Assembly (NCBI GenBank): GCA_016219875.1
Contig: JACRJZ010000148.1
Coordinates: 96,619 to 160,618, forward strand
Origin: Verrucomicrobiota bacterium
GTDB lineage: Bacteria; Verrucomicrobiota; Verrucomicrobiia; Limisphaerales; JACRJZ01
Reading direction: 5' to 3'
DNA length: 64,000 nucleotides
The number at the start of each line of letters is the position of its first letter. Positions within the stretch are counted from its first letter, which is position 1. Position numbers and translations under genes: made by a program. Below are positions 24,273 to 32,369 of the stretch, piece after piece. Below the pieces are notes generated by a model that was not told the DNA's origin, did no database searches, and worked only from the letters and a program-made list of their open reading frames with translations.

Positions 24273-27200
24273 ATGAAATTTTTGCCGATCAGATTGCCTT
24301 GGCTCCCCATTCTTCTCCTGTCTTCCTGCGCCGCTCTTGCCCAATCCAACTCCTTCACCATCCCCGCCTGGGCCTTCGATCGCGGCAACGTGCGGGTCTT
24401 CACGGAGCAATGGGCCGATGCCGGACCGATGGTCGCCTACGGCGGACGCTCGCCGATCTTCTTGGAATACGACATCGACTTCCCGGTCGCGGGCGACTAC
24501 GCGCTGAGCCTTTGCTACGCGGCCAGCGAGGCCAGGCCGGTCAAGCTGCTCCTGGACGGCCAGCCTGCCGGCGAGGTCTGCCGCACCGCCAACGGCTCGT
24601 GGAACACCGGCGGCGCGAAATGGGAATCGTCGGCCCGGCTCACGCTCACCGCCGGCCAGCACACCGTCCGCCTTCAGCGGAATGACGCTTTCCCGCATGT
24701 CGTGAGTTTGCGGTTCGAGTCACCGGCCATTCCACCAGACTTCGTGGTGAACCGGCCCAAGGCCCGCAAGCTTGTTCGCGCGACGCCGGCGACCGCGGAG
24801 AAGCCCTTCGACAACCAAGTTAGCCCGGTCGCGTTGCGCCTGGCCATCGCCGACCTGATCGCCGCGTTCGGATCGCGCTATGCCCAAGGACCGGAGTTCC
24901 TGAAGCGGCTCGATCAAGTGGAGATGGCGCTGAAGAATCCCGGCCCCGCCTCGCAGGCGAAGTCGAACCTCGTCGTGCTGCAACGCGAAGCTTTGTTGGC
25001 CAACCCGCTGCTGGACTTTGACAAGCTGCTCGTGCTGAAGCGCGGTTTCCCCAAACCGGAGGCCGCCCGTCACGCAATGGGCGGCGCGCTCGGCGTCGGC
25101 ACGCTCAACGCTCACACGAGCGACGACACGCCGCGCCAAGGCCATTGGGACGACGAACTGGCCGTGCTCTCCCATCTGCGCGGCGAGCCGAAGCTCACCA
25201 CACTTTACCGGCCCGAAACGAACGAGACGCTGATCGATCCGGCGCTGCACTTCGAGGCGGACCGAATCCTCTTCGCCAAACGCGGTGCGCAGGAGAACAA
25301 CTGGCGGCTTTTTGAGTTGAAGCTGGAGATTGCCATCACCCCGGCCCTCTCCCATCCGATGGGAGAGGGAGACGCGCCAGACGTGGCCGCCGGTTCCTCC
25401 TCCAGTTTGCGCCAAGTCACCCCCGACGACGGCGCGGACGTGGGCCACTTCGATCCGTGCTACTTGCCGGACGGCCGGATTGTCTTCGCTTCCACGGCGG
25501 TCTATCAAGGGCTGCCTTGCGAGTTCGGCGCGCAGGCGATGACGTGTCTTTACCTGCTGGATCCGAGAACGCCGAGCATCCGCCAACTCACCTTTGAGCA
25601 AGACAGCGATTGGTGCCCGACGATGCTGCCCAACGGCCGCGTGCTCTACCAACGTTGGGAATACACCGATCAGTCGCACGCAAACTCGCGGATGCTGTTC
25701 CACATGAACCCCGACGGCACGGACCAGCGCGAATTCCGCGGGAGCGGCTCTTGGTTTCCCGGCTCGTTCTTTTACGCGCGGGCCATCCCCGGCGAGCCGA
25801 ACCAGGTCATCGGCATTGCCACCGGACATCACGGCACGCCGCGTTCGGGACGGCTGCTGGTCTTTGACGTGAGCGAAGGCCGGCGCGACGGCGAGGGCAT
25901 TGTCCAGGAGATTCCGGGGCGTGGGAAGAAGGTCGAACCCATCGTGCGCGACCGTCTGGTGGACGGCGTCTGGCCGCAGTTTCTCATGCCGTGGCCGCTC
26001 AGTGCCAAGTATCACATCGTCGCCGCCAAGCTCCGGCCCGACGCGCTCTGGGGCGTTTACTTGGTGGACGTGTTCGACAACGTGACGCTCCTCAAGGAGG
26101 TCGAAGGCGCGGCGTTGCTTTGGCCCATCGCGCTCCAAAGAACAGAGAAGCCGCCGGTCATCCCCGACCGTGTGAACCTCGCGAGCGATCAGTCCACGGT
26201 CTTCATCACCGACATCTACTCCGGCCCCGGCCTGAAAGGCGTGCCGCGCGGCATGGTGAAGAAGCTGCGCGTGATCGAGTACTACTTTTCGCGGCGCGGC
26301 TTTGGCGGACTCTACGGTACGCTGGGCCTCGACGGGCCGTGGGACGTGAAGCGCATCCTCGGGACAGTGCCGGTGGAAGCGGACGGCTCGGTGCATTTCA
26401 AAGTGCCCGCCAATTCCCCGCTCTCGCTGCAGCCGCTCGACGAACGGGGCCAGGCGCTGCAACTCATGCGCAGTTGGTTCGTCGGCATGCCGGGTGAAGT
26501 GGTTTCGTGCGCCGGCTGCCACGAGCCGCAGAACGAAGTTTCGCTCAACAAGCCGTCGCTGGCGGCGCGGCGCGGGCCGGAGCCTATCGAGCCGTGGCAC
26601 GGGCCGGCGCGCGGGTTCAGCTTCGTGCGCGAAGTGCAGCCGGTGCTCGACAAATACTGCGTCAGTTGCCACGACGGCTCGAAAACGAACCCGCCTAGCT
26701 TCCGAGGCGGAGAATGGCTGACGGATTGGCAGACGCAACTGGCCGGCCACTGGGGCGGCGGCGGGAAGTTCACCAAGTCCTACTTCGAGCTTCAGCGTTT
26801 CGTGCGCCGGCCCGGCATCGAGGGCGACCGCCGGATGTTCACGCCGTTGGAGTTTCATTTCAGCACGACCGAGCTGGGGCAGATTCTCCGCCAGGGCCAT
26901 CATGGCGTCGCGCAGGACGCCGAAGCTTGGGAGCGTCTGGCCGCATGGGCGGACCTCAACGCGCCCTTTTACGGCACCTGGGGCGAAATCCCGCAGTTCT
27001 GCCAAGAGCCGAACGGCGCCGCGAAGCTCGCCAAAGTGAACGCCCGCGCGGAGGAACTGCGCCGCCAGTACGTGCCGATGGGGCCGCATCCCAATTACGA
27101 CGCTGTTCCCGAAACGCCAAGGTTCGACACCACGCCAGAGAAGCCTTCTGAGCCAATTTCAAAACTCGGTAGCAGCCGACGTGAGGAGGCTCTATTCAGA

Positions 27201-28262
27201 GGTCAGAGGTCAGAGATCAGAGATCAACTAAAGGAAACAGAGCCTCCTCACGTCGGCGGCTACGGTTTTGAAAGAGGCTCTTCTGAAATCTCAAATTTGA
27301 AATTTGAAATCTCAGCGCCGGGCTGGCCGTTCGACACCGCTGCCGCCGTCGCCAAACAGAAAACGGCGGCTATCGGCGGTCAGACGACGCGCACGCTCGC
27401 TCTTGGCGACGGCGTGACGTTGGAACTGGTGCGGCTTCCCGGCGGACGCTTTGTGATGGGATCAACGAACGGCGCGTCCAATGAGACTCCGCCAGCGGTC
27501 GTCGAAGTGAAGCCGTTCTGGATGGCGCGGTTCGAGACGGCCAACCGGCAGTTCAAGCAGTTCCACCCGGAGCACGAAAGCCGCACCGAGGACCGGCATG
27601 GCTACCAGTTTGGCCGGCTGGGCTACGATCAGGACCAGCCCAATCAGCCCGCTGTGCGCGTGTCGTGGGAGGAGGCGATGGCCTTCTGCCGCTGGCTGTC
27701 GCAGAAGTCCGGCCTCACGATCACGCTGCCTACCGAAGCGCAGTGGGAATGGGCCTGCCGCGCCGGAACGGCGACACCGTTTTGGTTCGGCGATCACGAC
27801 GCGGACTTCTCTCCTTTCGCCAACCTCGGCGACAAGATGCTGGCCGAGTTTGCTGCCGATACCGCGCTCGACAACTACTCCGACGCGCGGCCCATGGTGA
27901 ATCCCAGCCGCTACGACGACTGGATTCCGCGCGATGACCGTTTCGACGACGGCGGATTTGTTACCGAGCCGGTGGGCAAGTACCGGCCCAATCCGTGGGG
28001 CCTTCACGACACGCTCGGCAACGCCTGGGAATGGACCCGATCGGCTTGTCGCCCGTATCCGTATCGCGACGACGACGGACGCAACGACACTGCCAACGCC
28101 GACCGCGAGCGTGTCGTGCGCGGCGGTTCCTGGTATGACCGTCCGCAGCGCTGCACGTCCAGTTTCCGGCTCGCGTATCCGTCCTGGCAGCGCGTGTTCA
28201 ACGTCGGCTTCCGCGTGGTCTGCGAGGAACCTTCCGCGACGGCCATGGGCGCGTCGCGTTAG
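24273..28262 (+). CDS. Exported propeller/dihaem protein fused to an SUMF1/FGE-like domain (HzsA-like)
   Basis: 1329 residues. Signal peptide (LPWLPILLLSSCAALAQS), CBM6-like domain (~30-155), propeller (~290-640; DPCYLPDGRIVFAST, CPTMLPNGRVLYQRWEY), haem motifs CAGCH (~746) and CVSCH (~796, after REVQPVLDKYC), a repeat-derived linker (~955-1015), then an SUMF1/FGE-like domain (~1040-1325) with VRLPGGRFVMGSTN, LPTEAQWEWACRAGT, NAWEWTRSACRP and VVRGGSWYDRPQRC. The usual second catalytic Cys of a true formylglycine-generating enzyme is not evident: after RC the segment reads TSSFRLAYPSW. The domain is therefore more likely binding or of another activity. Third relative in the region. Repeats at 25344-25372 and 27150-27314 are read through. 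Confidence 0.84.
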   Translation: MKFLPIRLPWLPILLLSSCAALAQSNSFTIPAWAFDRGNVRVFTEQWADAGPMVAYGGRSPIFLEYDIDFPVAGDYALSLCYAASEARPVKLLLDGQPAGEVCRTANGSWNTGGAKWESSARLTLTAGQHTVRLQRNDAFPHVVSLRFESPAIPPDFVVNRPKARKLVRATPATAEKPFDNQVSPVALRLAIADLIAAFGSRYAQGPEFLKRLDQVEMALKNPGPASQAKSNLVVLQREALLANPLLDFDKLLVLKRGFPKPEAARHAMGGALGVGTLNAHTSDDTPRQGHWDDELAVLSHLRGEPKLTTLYRPETNETLIDPALHFEADRILFAKRGAQENNWRLFELKLEIAITPALSHPMGEGDAPDVAAGSSSSLRQVTPDDGADVGHFDPCYLPDGRIVFASTAVYQGLPCEFGAQAMTCLYLLDPRTPSIRQLTFEQDSDWCPTMLPNGRVLYQRWEYTDQSHANSRMLFHMNPDGTDQREFRGSGSWFPGSFFYARAIPGEPNQVIGIATGHHGTPRSGRLLVFDVSEGRRDGEGIVQEIPGRGKKVEPIVRDRLVDGVWPQFLMPWPLSAKYHIVAAKLRPDALWGVYLVDVFDNVTLLKEVEGAALLWPIALQRTEKPPVIPDRVNLASDQSTVFITDIYSGPGLKGVPRGMVKKLRVIEYYFSRRGFGGLYGTLGLDGPWDVKRILGTVPVEADGSVHFKVPANSPLSLQPLDERGQALQLMRSWFVGMPGEVVSCAGCHEPQNEVSLNKPSLAARRGPEPIEPWHGPARGFSFVREVQPVLDKYCVSCHDGSKTNPPSFRGGEWLTDWQTQLAGHWGGGGKFTKSYFELQRFVRRPGIEGDRRMFTPLEFHFSTTELGQILRQGHHGVAQDAEAWERLAAWADLNAPFYGTWGEIPQFCQEPNGAAKLAKVNARAEELRRQYVPMGPHPNYDAVPETPRFDTTPEKPSEPISKLGSSRREEALFRGQRSEIRDQLKETEPPHVGGYGFERGSSEISNLKFEISAPGWPFDTAAAVAKQKTAAIGGQTTRTLALGDGVTLELVRLPGGRFVMGSTNGASNETPPAVVEVKPFWMARFETANRQFKQFHPEHESRTEDRHGYQFGRLGYDQDQPNQPAVRVSWEEAMAFCRWLSQKSGLTITLPTEAQWEWACRAGTATPFWFGDHDADFSPFANLGDKMLAEFAADTALDNYSDARPMVNPSRYDDWIPRDDRFDDGGFVTEPVGKYRPNPWGLHDTLGNAWEWTRSACRPYPYRDDDGRNDTANADRERVVRGGSWYDRPQRCTSSFRLAYPSWQRVFNVGFRVVCEEPSATAMGASR
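25344..25372. repeat. Hairpin CTCTCCCATCCGATGGGAGAG inside a coding frame
   Basis: A palindrome of about 27 bases, read as ALSHPMGEGDA inside the propeller domain of the 24273-28262 gene. No T-run follows it, so it is not a terminator. Confidence 0.6.
27150..27280. repeat. Repeat B1: inverted repeat inside the haem/FGE-like fusion gene
   Basis: Two ~42-bp arms in inverse orientation, centred on TAGCAGCCGACGTGAGGAGG and CCTCCTCACGTCGGCGGCTA. Between them lies a 7-mer tandem repeat (GGTCAGA/GATCAGA, about 27200-27230). The frame stays open and gives a linker with LGSSRREEAL and ETEPPHVGGYGFERGSS. Relatives are B2 (28305-28405) and B3 (59649-59713). Confidence 0.82.
27284..27314. repeat. AT-rich palindromic repeat (AAATTTGAAATTTGAAATC)
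   Basis: Directly follows B1. The same motif, inverted, occurs at 50761-50791 in gcvP. Both copies are read in the same frame relative to the motif, giving ISNLKFE here and ISNLKFQ there. Confidence 0.75.
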
Positions 28263-28304
28263 ATTCCGAATGCGCTGGCGGCTTGGCGGCTTGGCGTGAC
28301 TCCC

Positions 28305-28405
28305 GAGCCTTTTTCAAAACCGTAGCAGCCGACGTGAGGAGGCTCTGTTTCCCTTGAAGTTTGAGCTTCCTCACGTCGGCTGCTACCGAGTTCTGAAATT
28401 GCCTC
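28305..28405. repeat. Repeat B2: long hairpin between convergent genes
   Basis: Arms run from GAGCCTTTTTCAAAACCGTA through GCAGCCGACGTGAGGAGGCTC and back through CTTCCTCACGTCGGCTGCTA to GAAATTGCCTC. It fills most of the 157-base gap between the stops of the haem/FGE-like gene (plus) and the nine-haem cytochrome (minus), so it may act as a two-way transcription barrier. Confidence 0.75.
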
Positions 28406-28419
28406 TCCCATTGGGAATT

Positions 28420-30156
28420 TCAGGCTGAAGAGTCCGGCTTGACCGGTTTTCCGCCGTCCTTCTTTTGTTCGCCAAACGCTGTCGCCTTGGTGTCCAGCGG
28501 GTGCTCGTGGCGGTACCATTCCTCGGACACCCGGCCGTCCCAGCAGGCCCAGTTCAGGGGATAGACTTCGGGATCGAACATCACATGGTAGAAATGCCAG
28601 ACGACGATCGCCAGACACGCCAGGATGGCTTCGTAGTAATGGATGGTGGTGGCCACATCGACCGCCCAGCGCGGCAGGAACTGGGTGACACTCACGGGGA
28701 ACCAGAGCATGAAGCCGGTGACCCCCATGATGACGGTGCCCCACACCACCGCCCAATACTCGGCCTTCTCCGGGTAGCCGAAGCGGGCAAACTTCGCCCG
28801 CGGCTGGCCGCGTGAAAGCAGGTGGACGGTGTTGGTCTTGAAGTCGTCGAGGTCCTTCTTGCACGGCAGGAAGTCCTTCAGGAGCTGGCGGCCTTGCGGG
28901 CTGCGGACCACGTAGAGCAAGTGGTAAGCCCCCAGCACCAGCATCACCACGCCGGCCACGCGGTGGCTCATGCGACGGAACGTTTCGTCCGAGCCGAGCA
29001 GCCGCGCCAGCCAGGAATCCGGGAACTTCAAGGCGAAGCCGGTCACGCCGAGGACGATGAAACTCGTGGCCAGCAGCAGATGCTGCATCCGTTGCGAGAG
29101 GTCCATGCGCACCACCGTCCGCGAGGCGTGCAAGGAGGCCATGATCTTGCGGCGCCAGGAGAGGAGGTTGTGGGCCAGCATCCCGCCGATGGTGCCAAAG
29201 ATCAGCACGAGGTAGAGACGGCGGACCCAGAAATTGACCTGGCTGCCCAGTTCTTTGCCTGGCTCGCCGTTGGTATGGATCTTGGCCACGGCGAAGTTTT
29301 CGGTTGCGCCCGGATGGCACTTGCCGCAGGTCTTCACCAGATTGTTCGTGTGAATCATGGAGCGGGCATCGCTGGAGGCCAGAATCAGGTGGACGCCGTG
29401 GCAACTCGCGCAATTGGCCGCGCGGGTCGAGCCGTACTGCGACGCGAGGCCGTGGTAGCTCTCCATGAATGTCTTCACCCGGTCGGGCGGCAGGCGGTAC
29501 TTGGAACGGATGCGCTCGGACGCGTGGCACTTGCTGCAGACCTGCTCGGAAATCTTGATCGGCGACGCCTTGCGCAAGTCCTCGATCTTGTGCTCGGAAT
29601 GGCAGTCGATGCAGGTGGCGGCGTCGCGATGGCCCTGGGCGACGGATTTGCCGTGGACGCTCTGCTTGACCTCATTGGCCACTTCCGGGTGGCATTCGCC
29701 GCAGGTCTTGGTCAGCTTCGTAAAATGCAGCGGCGAGTCCGGCAGGTAGTGGGAGACGATGTCGTGCTTACTGTGGCAGTCCACGCACGCCGGCGCGCCG
29801 CTCTTGCCGTAGAGCAAGGCCACGGCATGGACGCTGCCCTTGTAGCTCTCCGACTGGGCCGCGTGGCACTTCGCGCAGTCCACTTGCTTGGGGGTGAGGT
29901 TGTCATCCGGGTGCTTGGCCGTGACATCGGCGTGACAACTTACGCAGGCGTTGGTGCGATGGACGGAGTTGGCGTAGCGGGCCTGGTCCACGAAGAGGGA
30001 CGTGACCTGCTTGGCCTCGTTGGTCTTGGCCAGGGTCTTGTCGCTGTGGCATTCCAGGCAGTCGCTGTTGGACGGAGGCTTCGGCGTCGCAGCCCAGCCG
30101 GCTTCCAGGCCGGCCAGACTGAAGAAGAGAACGAAGCATCTTGGGACGATACGCAT
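28420..30156 (-). CDS. Nine-haem cytochrome c with b-type membrane domain (CbcL-like layout)
   Basis: ATG at 30156 gives a signal peptide (MRIVPRCFVLFFSLAGLEAG). Nine CXXCH motifs follow in ~300 residues: CLECH, CVSCH, CAKCH, CVDCH, CGECH, CIDCH, CSKCH, CASCH, CGKCH. The C-terminal ~270 residues have about five membrane helices, with His in positions suited to b-haems (MQHLLLATSF, MSHRVAGVVMLVLGAYHLLY, TTIHYYEAILACLAIVVWHF), as in FdnI/HydC-type cytochrome b. Nine c-haems plus this b domain is the architecture reported for Geobacter CbcL, an inner-membrane quinol dehydrogenase for low-potential extracellular electron transfer. A similar quinol-oxidising role is inferred; other periplasmic acceptors are possible. 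Convergent to the haem-propeller cluster. Confidence 0.9.
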   Translation of the reverse strand: MRIVPRCFVLFFSLAGLEAGWAATPKPPSNSDCLECHSDKTLAKTNEAKQVTSLFVDQARYANSVHRTNACVSCHADVTAKHPDDNLTPKQVDCAKCHAAQSESYKGSVHAVALLYGKSGAPACVDCHSKHDIVSHYLPDSPLHFTKLTKTCGECHPEVANEVKQSVHGKSVAQGHRDAATCIDCHSEHKIEDLRKASPIKISEQVCSKCHASERIRSKYRLPPDRVKTFMESYHGLASQYGSTRAANCASCHGVHLILASSDARSMIHTNNLVKTCGKCHPGATENFAVAKIHTNGEPGKELGSQVNFWVRRLYLVLIFGTIGGMLAHNLLSWRRKIMASLHASRTVVRMDLSQRMQHLLLATSFIVLGVTGFALKFPDSWLARLLGSDETFRRMSHRVAGVVMLVLGAYHLLYVVRSPQGRQLLKDFLPCKKDLDDFKTNTVHLLSRGQPRAKFARFGYPEKAEYWAVVWGTVIMGVTGFMLWFPVSVTQFLPRWAVDVATTIHYYEAILACLAIVVWHFYHVMFDPEVYPLNWACWDGRVSEEWYRHEHPLDTKATAFGEQKKDGGKPVKPDSSA

Positions 30157-30216
30157 AGTCTTTCGATGTCTTTCTGAGTCGATGTGGGCGGAGTGTCTGG
30201 ACAAGGCCCCAAGCCG

Positions 30217-30624
30217 TCAAGCGGGAAGCCGGGAGGAGCAGAAGCGCTGTTGTAGCTTGGCCACCGCCTGATGAACCTGGGGATCGTCCACCTGCATCGA
30301 CAAGAGATGAACGGCCGCCGGCGGCCGCCATTCCAGCGTGTAGGCCACCCGGTCGCGATGAACGACCCACAAGCTGCCGTCCATCGAAACGGGTGCGCAG
30401 ACCACATCACTTGGCTGGAACGGGCGACCGACTCTCACCGGCGCTGCATTGGTCGCGTCCAGCACACGAAGCACCCGCTCCAGTTCGGGCGCTACGCGCT
30501 CCGTGAAGAGGTTGGCTTGGTCTTGGGTCATCCTGCGACCACCGCACCCGGCGGTGATGATCGAACAGGCCACAACGAGTGCGGCGGTGGCGAGGTTCCG
30601 AATCGGCAAGTCAGAGGCTTTCAT
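30217..30624 (-). CDS. Small lipoprotein, unknown
   Basis: 135 residues. The N-terminus has a lipoprotein signal (LATAALVVACSIITAGC, lipobox ITAGC). The mature part starts GGRRMTQDQANLFTERVAPE and holds strands like SLWVVHRDRVAYTLEWRPP. Not recognised. It lies 60 bases upstream of the nine-haem cytochrome in the same direction, so it could share its transcript. Confidence 0.65.
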   Translation of the reverse strand: MKASDLPIRNLATAALVVACSIITAGCGGRRMTQDQANLFTERVAPELERVLRVLDATNAAPVRVGRPFQPSDVVCAPVSMDGSLWVVHRDRVAYTLEWRPPAAVHLLSMQVDDPQVHQAVAKLQQRFCSSRLPA

Positions 30625-30674
30625 GCGCTGAAGGCGTAGCCAAGCAGAGCGGCTGTTAGGAACGAAGCGGCCCT

Positions 30675-31049
30675 TCAGAAATCAAACCACGGAGCATTTC
30701 CAAAAAAGAACCACAAATCGTTTTGCCGCCGCGACCAGACCCAGGAAATCCCAGTCTTTTCGTTGGTGTCACAGATCGTAAAAGGCAGAAACCAGTACCA
30801 GATTTCCGGGCCGATCTCCGGGGCGGGAAGACCGCCGCTTCGGTGATACAAGAGCAAATACCCAAAGCCGACATAGCCACTGGTCCCGCCGTCCTTGCAG
30901 ATGAAAGCACACTTGCTGAACCAAGTGTCCCACGACCGGGTGGCAGCCCAGATGTCGCAAAGCTCCAAAACAAGAGACAGGCACATGACCCGAAGCAGCC
31001 ATGAACTCAGTCTCTTCAGCCATTTCGTCTTTTGTCTCTTCAGCTCCAT
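30675..31049 (-). CDS. Small membrane-anchored protein, unknown
   Basis: ATG at 31049 chosen; a longer frame to 31310 has no sensible sequence upstream. 124 residues, with one hydrophobic helix (WLLRVMCLSLVLELCDIWAA) followed by an aromatic-rich part (GYVGFGYLLLYHRSGG, EIWYWFLPFTICDTN, DLWFFFGNAPWF). The composition looks like a real membrane-associated protein, but nothing identifies it. Confidence 0.5.
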   Translation of the reverse strand: MELKRQKTKWLKRLSSWLLRVMCLSLVLELCDIWAATRSWDTWFSKCAFICKDGGTSGYVGFGYLLLYHRSGGLPAPEIGPEIWYWFLPFTICDTNEKTGISWVWSRRQNDLWFFFGNAPWFDF

Positions 31050-31188
31050 TATTGTTGGTGGCAAATTGCTGGTCGTAGATCGTCCTGTAGGGCAGCCGCT
31101 TGGCGTTGATCTCCGCTTCGACACAGAAGGTAGCGCGTCACAGGGTTGACGAAACCGACGCCAGACACAAGAATCTCGCCACGTTGAA

Positions 31189-31584
31189 ATGCAAACAAAC
31201 GCCAAAGGCATTGCGGGACTGTTCCTGGTGCTGGTCGTCGCGTGGAGCGGTTGCTCGCCGCAGAAGACTCTGGCGCACCGCCTCGCGGGCGCTGACCGCG
31301 TGATCGTCACGAACAGCTATGACAGGCTCAGCATTACCGTCACGGGCGAAGAAGTGAACAAAGTCGTTCAGGCCATCGCAACCGGCCGAAAAGAGAATCG
31401 CGACATCCAGGCAACTCCTGGCCTCGACTTCCAATTCTTCAAGGGTGTCGAACATCTCGAGACGATCACCACCGCAATTCAGGTCTTCTGGATTGCCCGC
31501 AAACCCTACATTGATCAAACCGGGATGCTGGAAGCGCTGGCGCATCGATTTCGCGAGGAGCACCCTCCGCTGTTTTCCCACTAG
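31189..31584 (+). CDS. Small lipoprotein, unknown
   Basis: 131 residues with a lipoprotein signal peptide (IAGLFLVLVVAWSGC, lipobox WSGC). The mature part, ADRVIVTNSYDRLSITVTGE and onward, is a mixed strand-helix domain of unknown family. Its stop overlaps the stop of the convergent gene 31581-32369 by a few bases. Confidence 0.65.
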   Translation: MQTNAKGIAGLFLVLVVAWSGCSPQKTLAHRLAGADRVIVTNSYDRLSITVTGEEVNKVVQAIATGRKENRDIQATPGLDFQFFKGVEHLETITTAIQVFWIARKPYIDQTGMLEALAHRFREEHPPLFSH

Positions 31585-32369
31585 CGCGGCTCCCGGTCAG
31601 CGTACATGACCAACACTGCCGTGGTGGGCGAAGTGGCCTTGAGGGTGAGACTCCGTGTGTAGTTCAGTTGGTTTAGAGGATCGCTGCCTTTAGCCCGGTA
31701 TCGGATTGTCTGCATACCGAGCCGATATTCAAACAGCGCCTCTTCGTGTATTTCCGGTTTTTCAAACCGGGCACGGTCGATCCCAAAGGCGTCGGCAATC
31801 CGGTCGGCAATTGGCCATGCCACGGCTTCCGGCATCGTGATTGCCTGCTGCGACAGGCGATTCAGAGCTTCTCTGTCGGCCCGGCTGATTGCTCGGAAAG
31901 GGTTGTCCGGTCCACGCTGTCCGAAGTGCGTGATGCCTTCGAACGATCCCGCTTGCGTGTATTCCGCCGTCCAGCCGTCCCCGATGACAAACGGACAGAT
32001 GATGCCGTTCGGAATGTGAATGATTCGGATCTTGCTGCACGACGCCGGCTGCACATCACTTTCAAATGGGCTGACGCCGAGACGATTTAATGTGGCAATG
32101 AACTCGCGAAATTTCGGGAATACCTTGTTCACGAACTCAGGGTCTTGCGCATCAGTTAGGGTGTCGCCAAGACGATTTGTGGTCCGTGCCGGGAACGAGC
32201 GCTCTGGCAAACGCCGAACTGTCGCAGAAGCCGGTGTCTCAGGAGACACCGGCTTCTCCACTCGCACGGCGGGCTTCTGCCAAAGCAGACACACGGCAAC
32301 AATCACAATGACAACCACTGCTACGATGACTCCTTTGTGCCTCATGAGATCAGCGGCTCTCGTCTGCAT
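31581..32369 (-). CDS. Single-helix membrane-anchored protein, unknown
   Basis: 262 residues. One N-terminal membrane helix (VIVAVVVIVIVAVCLLW) follows a basic segment, then a Pro/Thr-rich linker and an extracytoplasmic domain (KVFPKFREFIATLNRLGVSP, IICPFVIGDGWTAEYTQ, EALFEYRLGMQTIRYRAKGS). Start at 32369 overlaps the upstream stop by 20 bases; the ATG at 32345 would avoid this and begin MRHKG. No family recognised. It follows the secreted caspase-like gene and may act with it. Confidence 0.62.
   Translation of the reverse strand: MQTRAADLMRHKGVIVAVVVIVIVAVCLLWQKPAVRVEKPVSPETPASATVRRLPERSFPARTTNRLGDTLTDAQDPEFVNKVFPKFREFIATLNRLGVSPFESDVQPASCSKIRIIHIPNGIICPFVIGDGWTAEYTQAGSFEGITHFGQRGPDNPFRAISRADREALNRLSQQAITMPEAVAWPIADRIADAFGIDRARFEKPEIHEEALFEYRLGMQTIRYRAKGSDPLNQLNYTRSLTLKATSPTTAVLVMYADREPR

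Noticed and set aside
24720..27089. Long minus-strand open frame opposite the haem/FGE-like gene (similarly 11817-13964, 16422-17825, 37919-40231)
   Set aside because: Antisense frames are common in GC-rich DNA. These show low-complexity Arg/Ala/His-rich translations with no domains, while the plus strand carries clear motifs.
11766..28262. Hydrazine synthase / anammox metabolism
   Set aside because: Only the propeller-haem layout is shared. The beta/gamma subunits, hydrazine dehydrogenase and other anammox genes are absent, and PVC genomes hold many such relatives without anammox.
28259..29530. Alternative minus-strand frame overlapping the nine-haem cytochrome
   Set aside because: It overlaps the conserved cytochrome frame and lacks any haem or membrane signature of its own. 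Only its last part, over repeat B2, has repeat-type residues.
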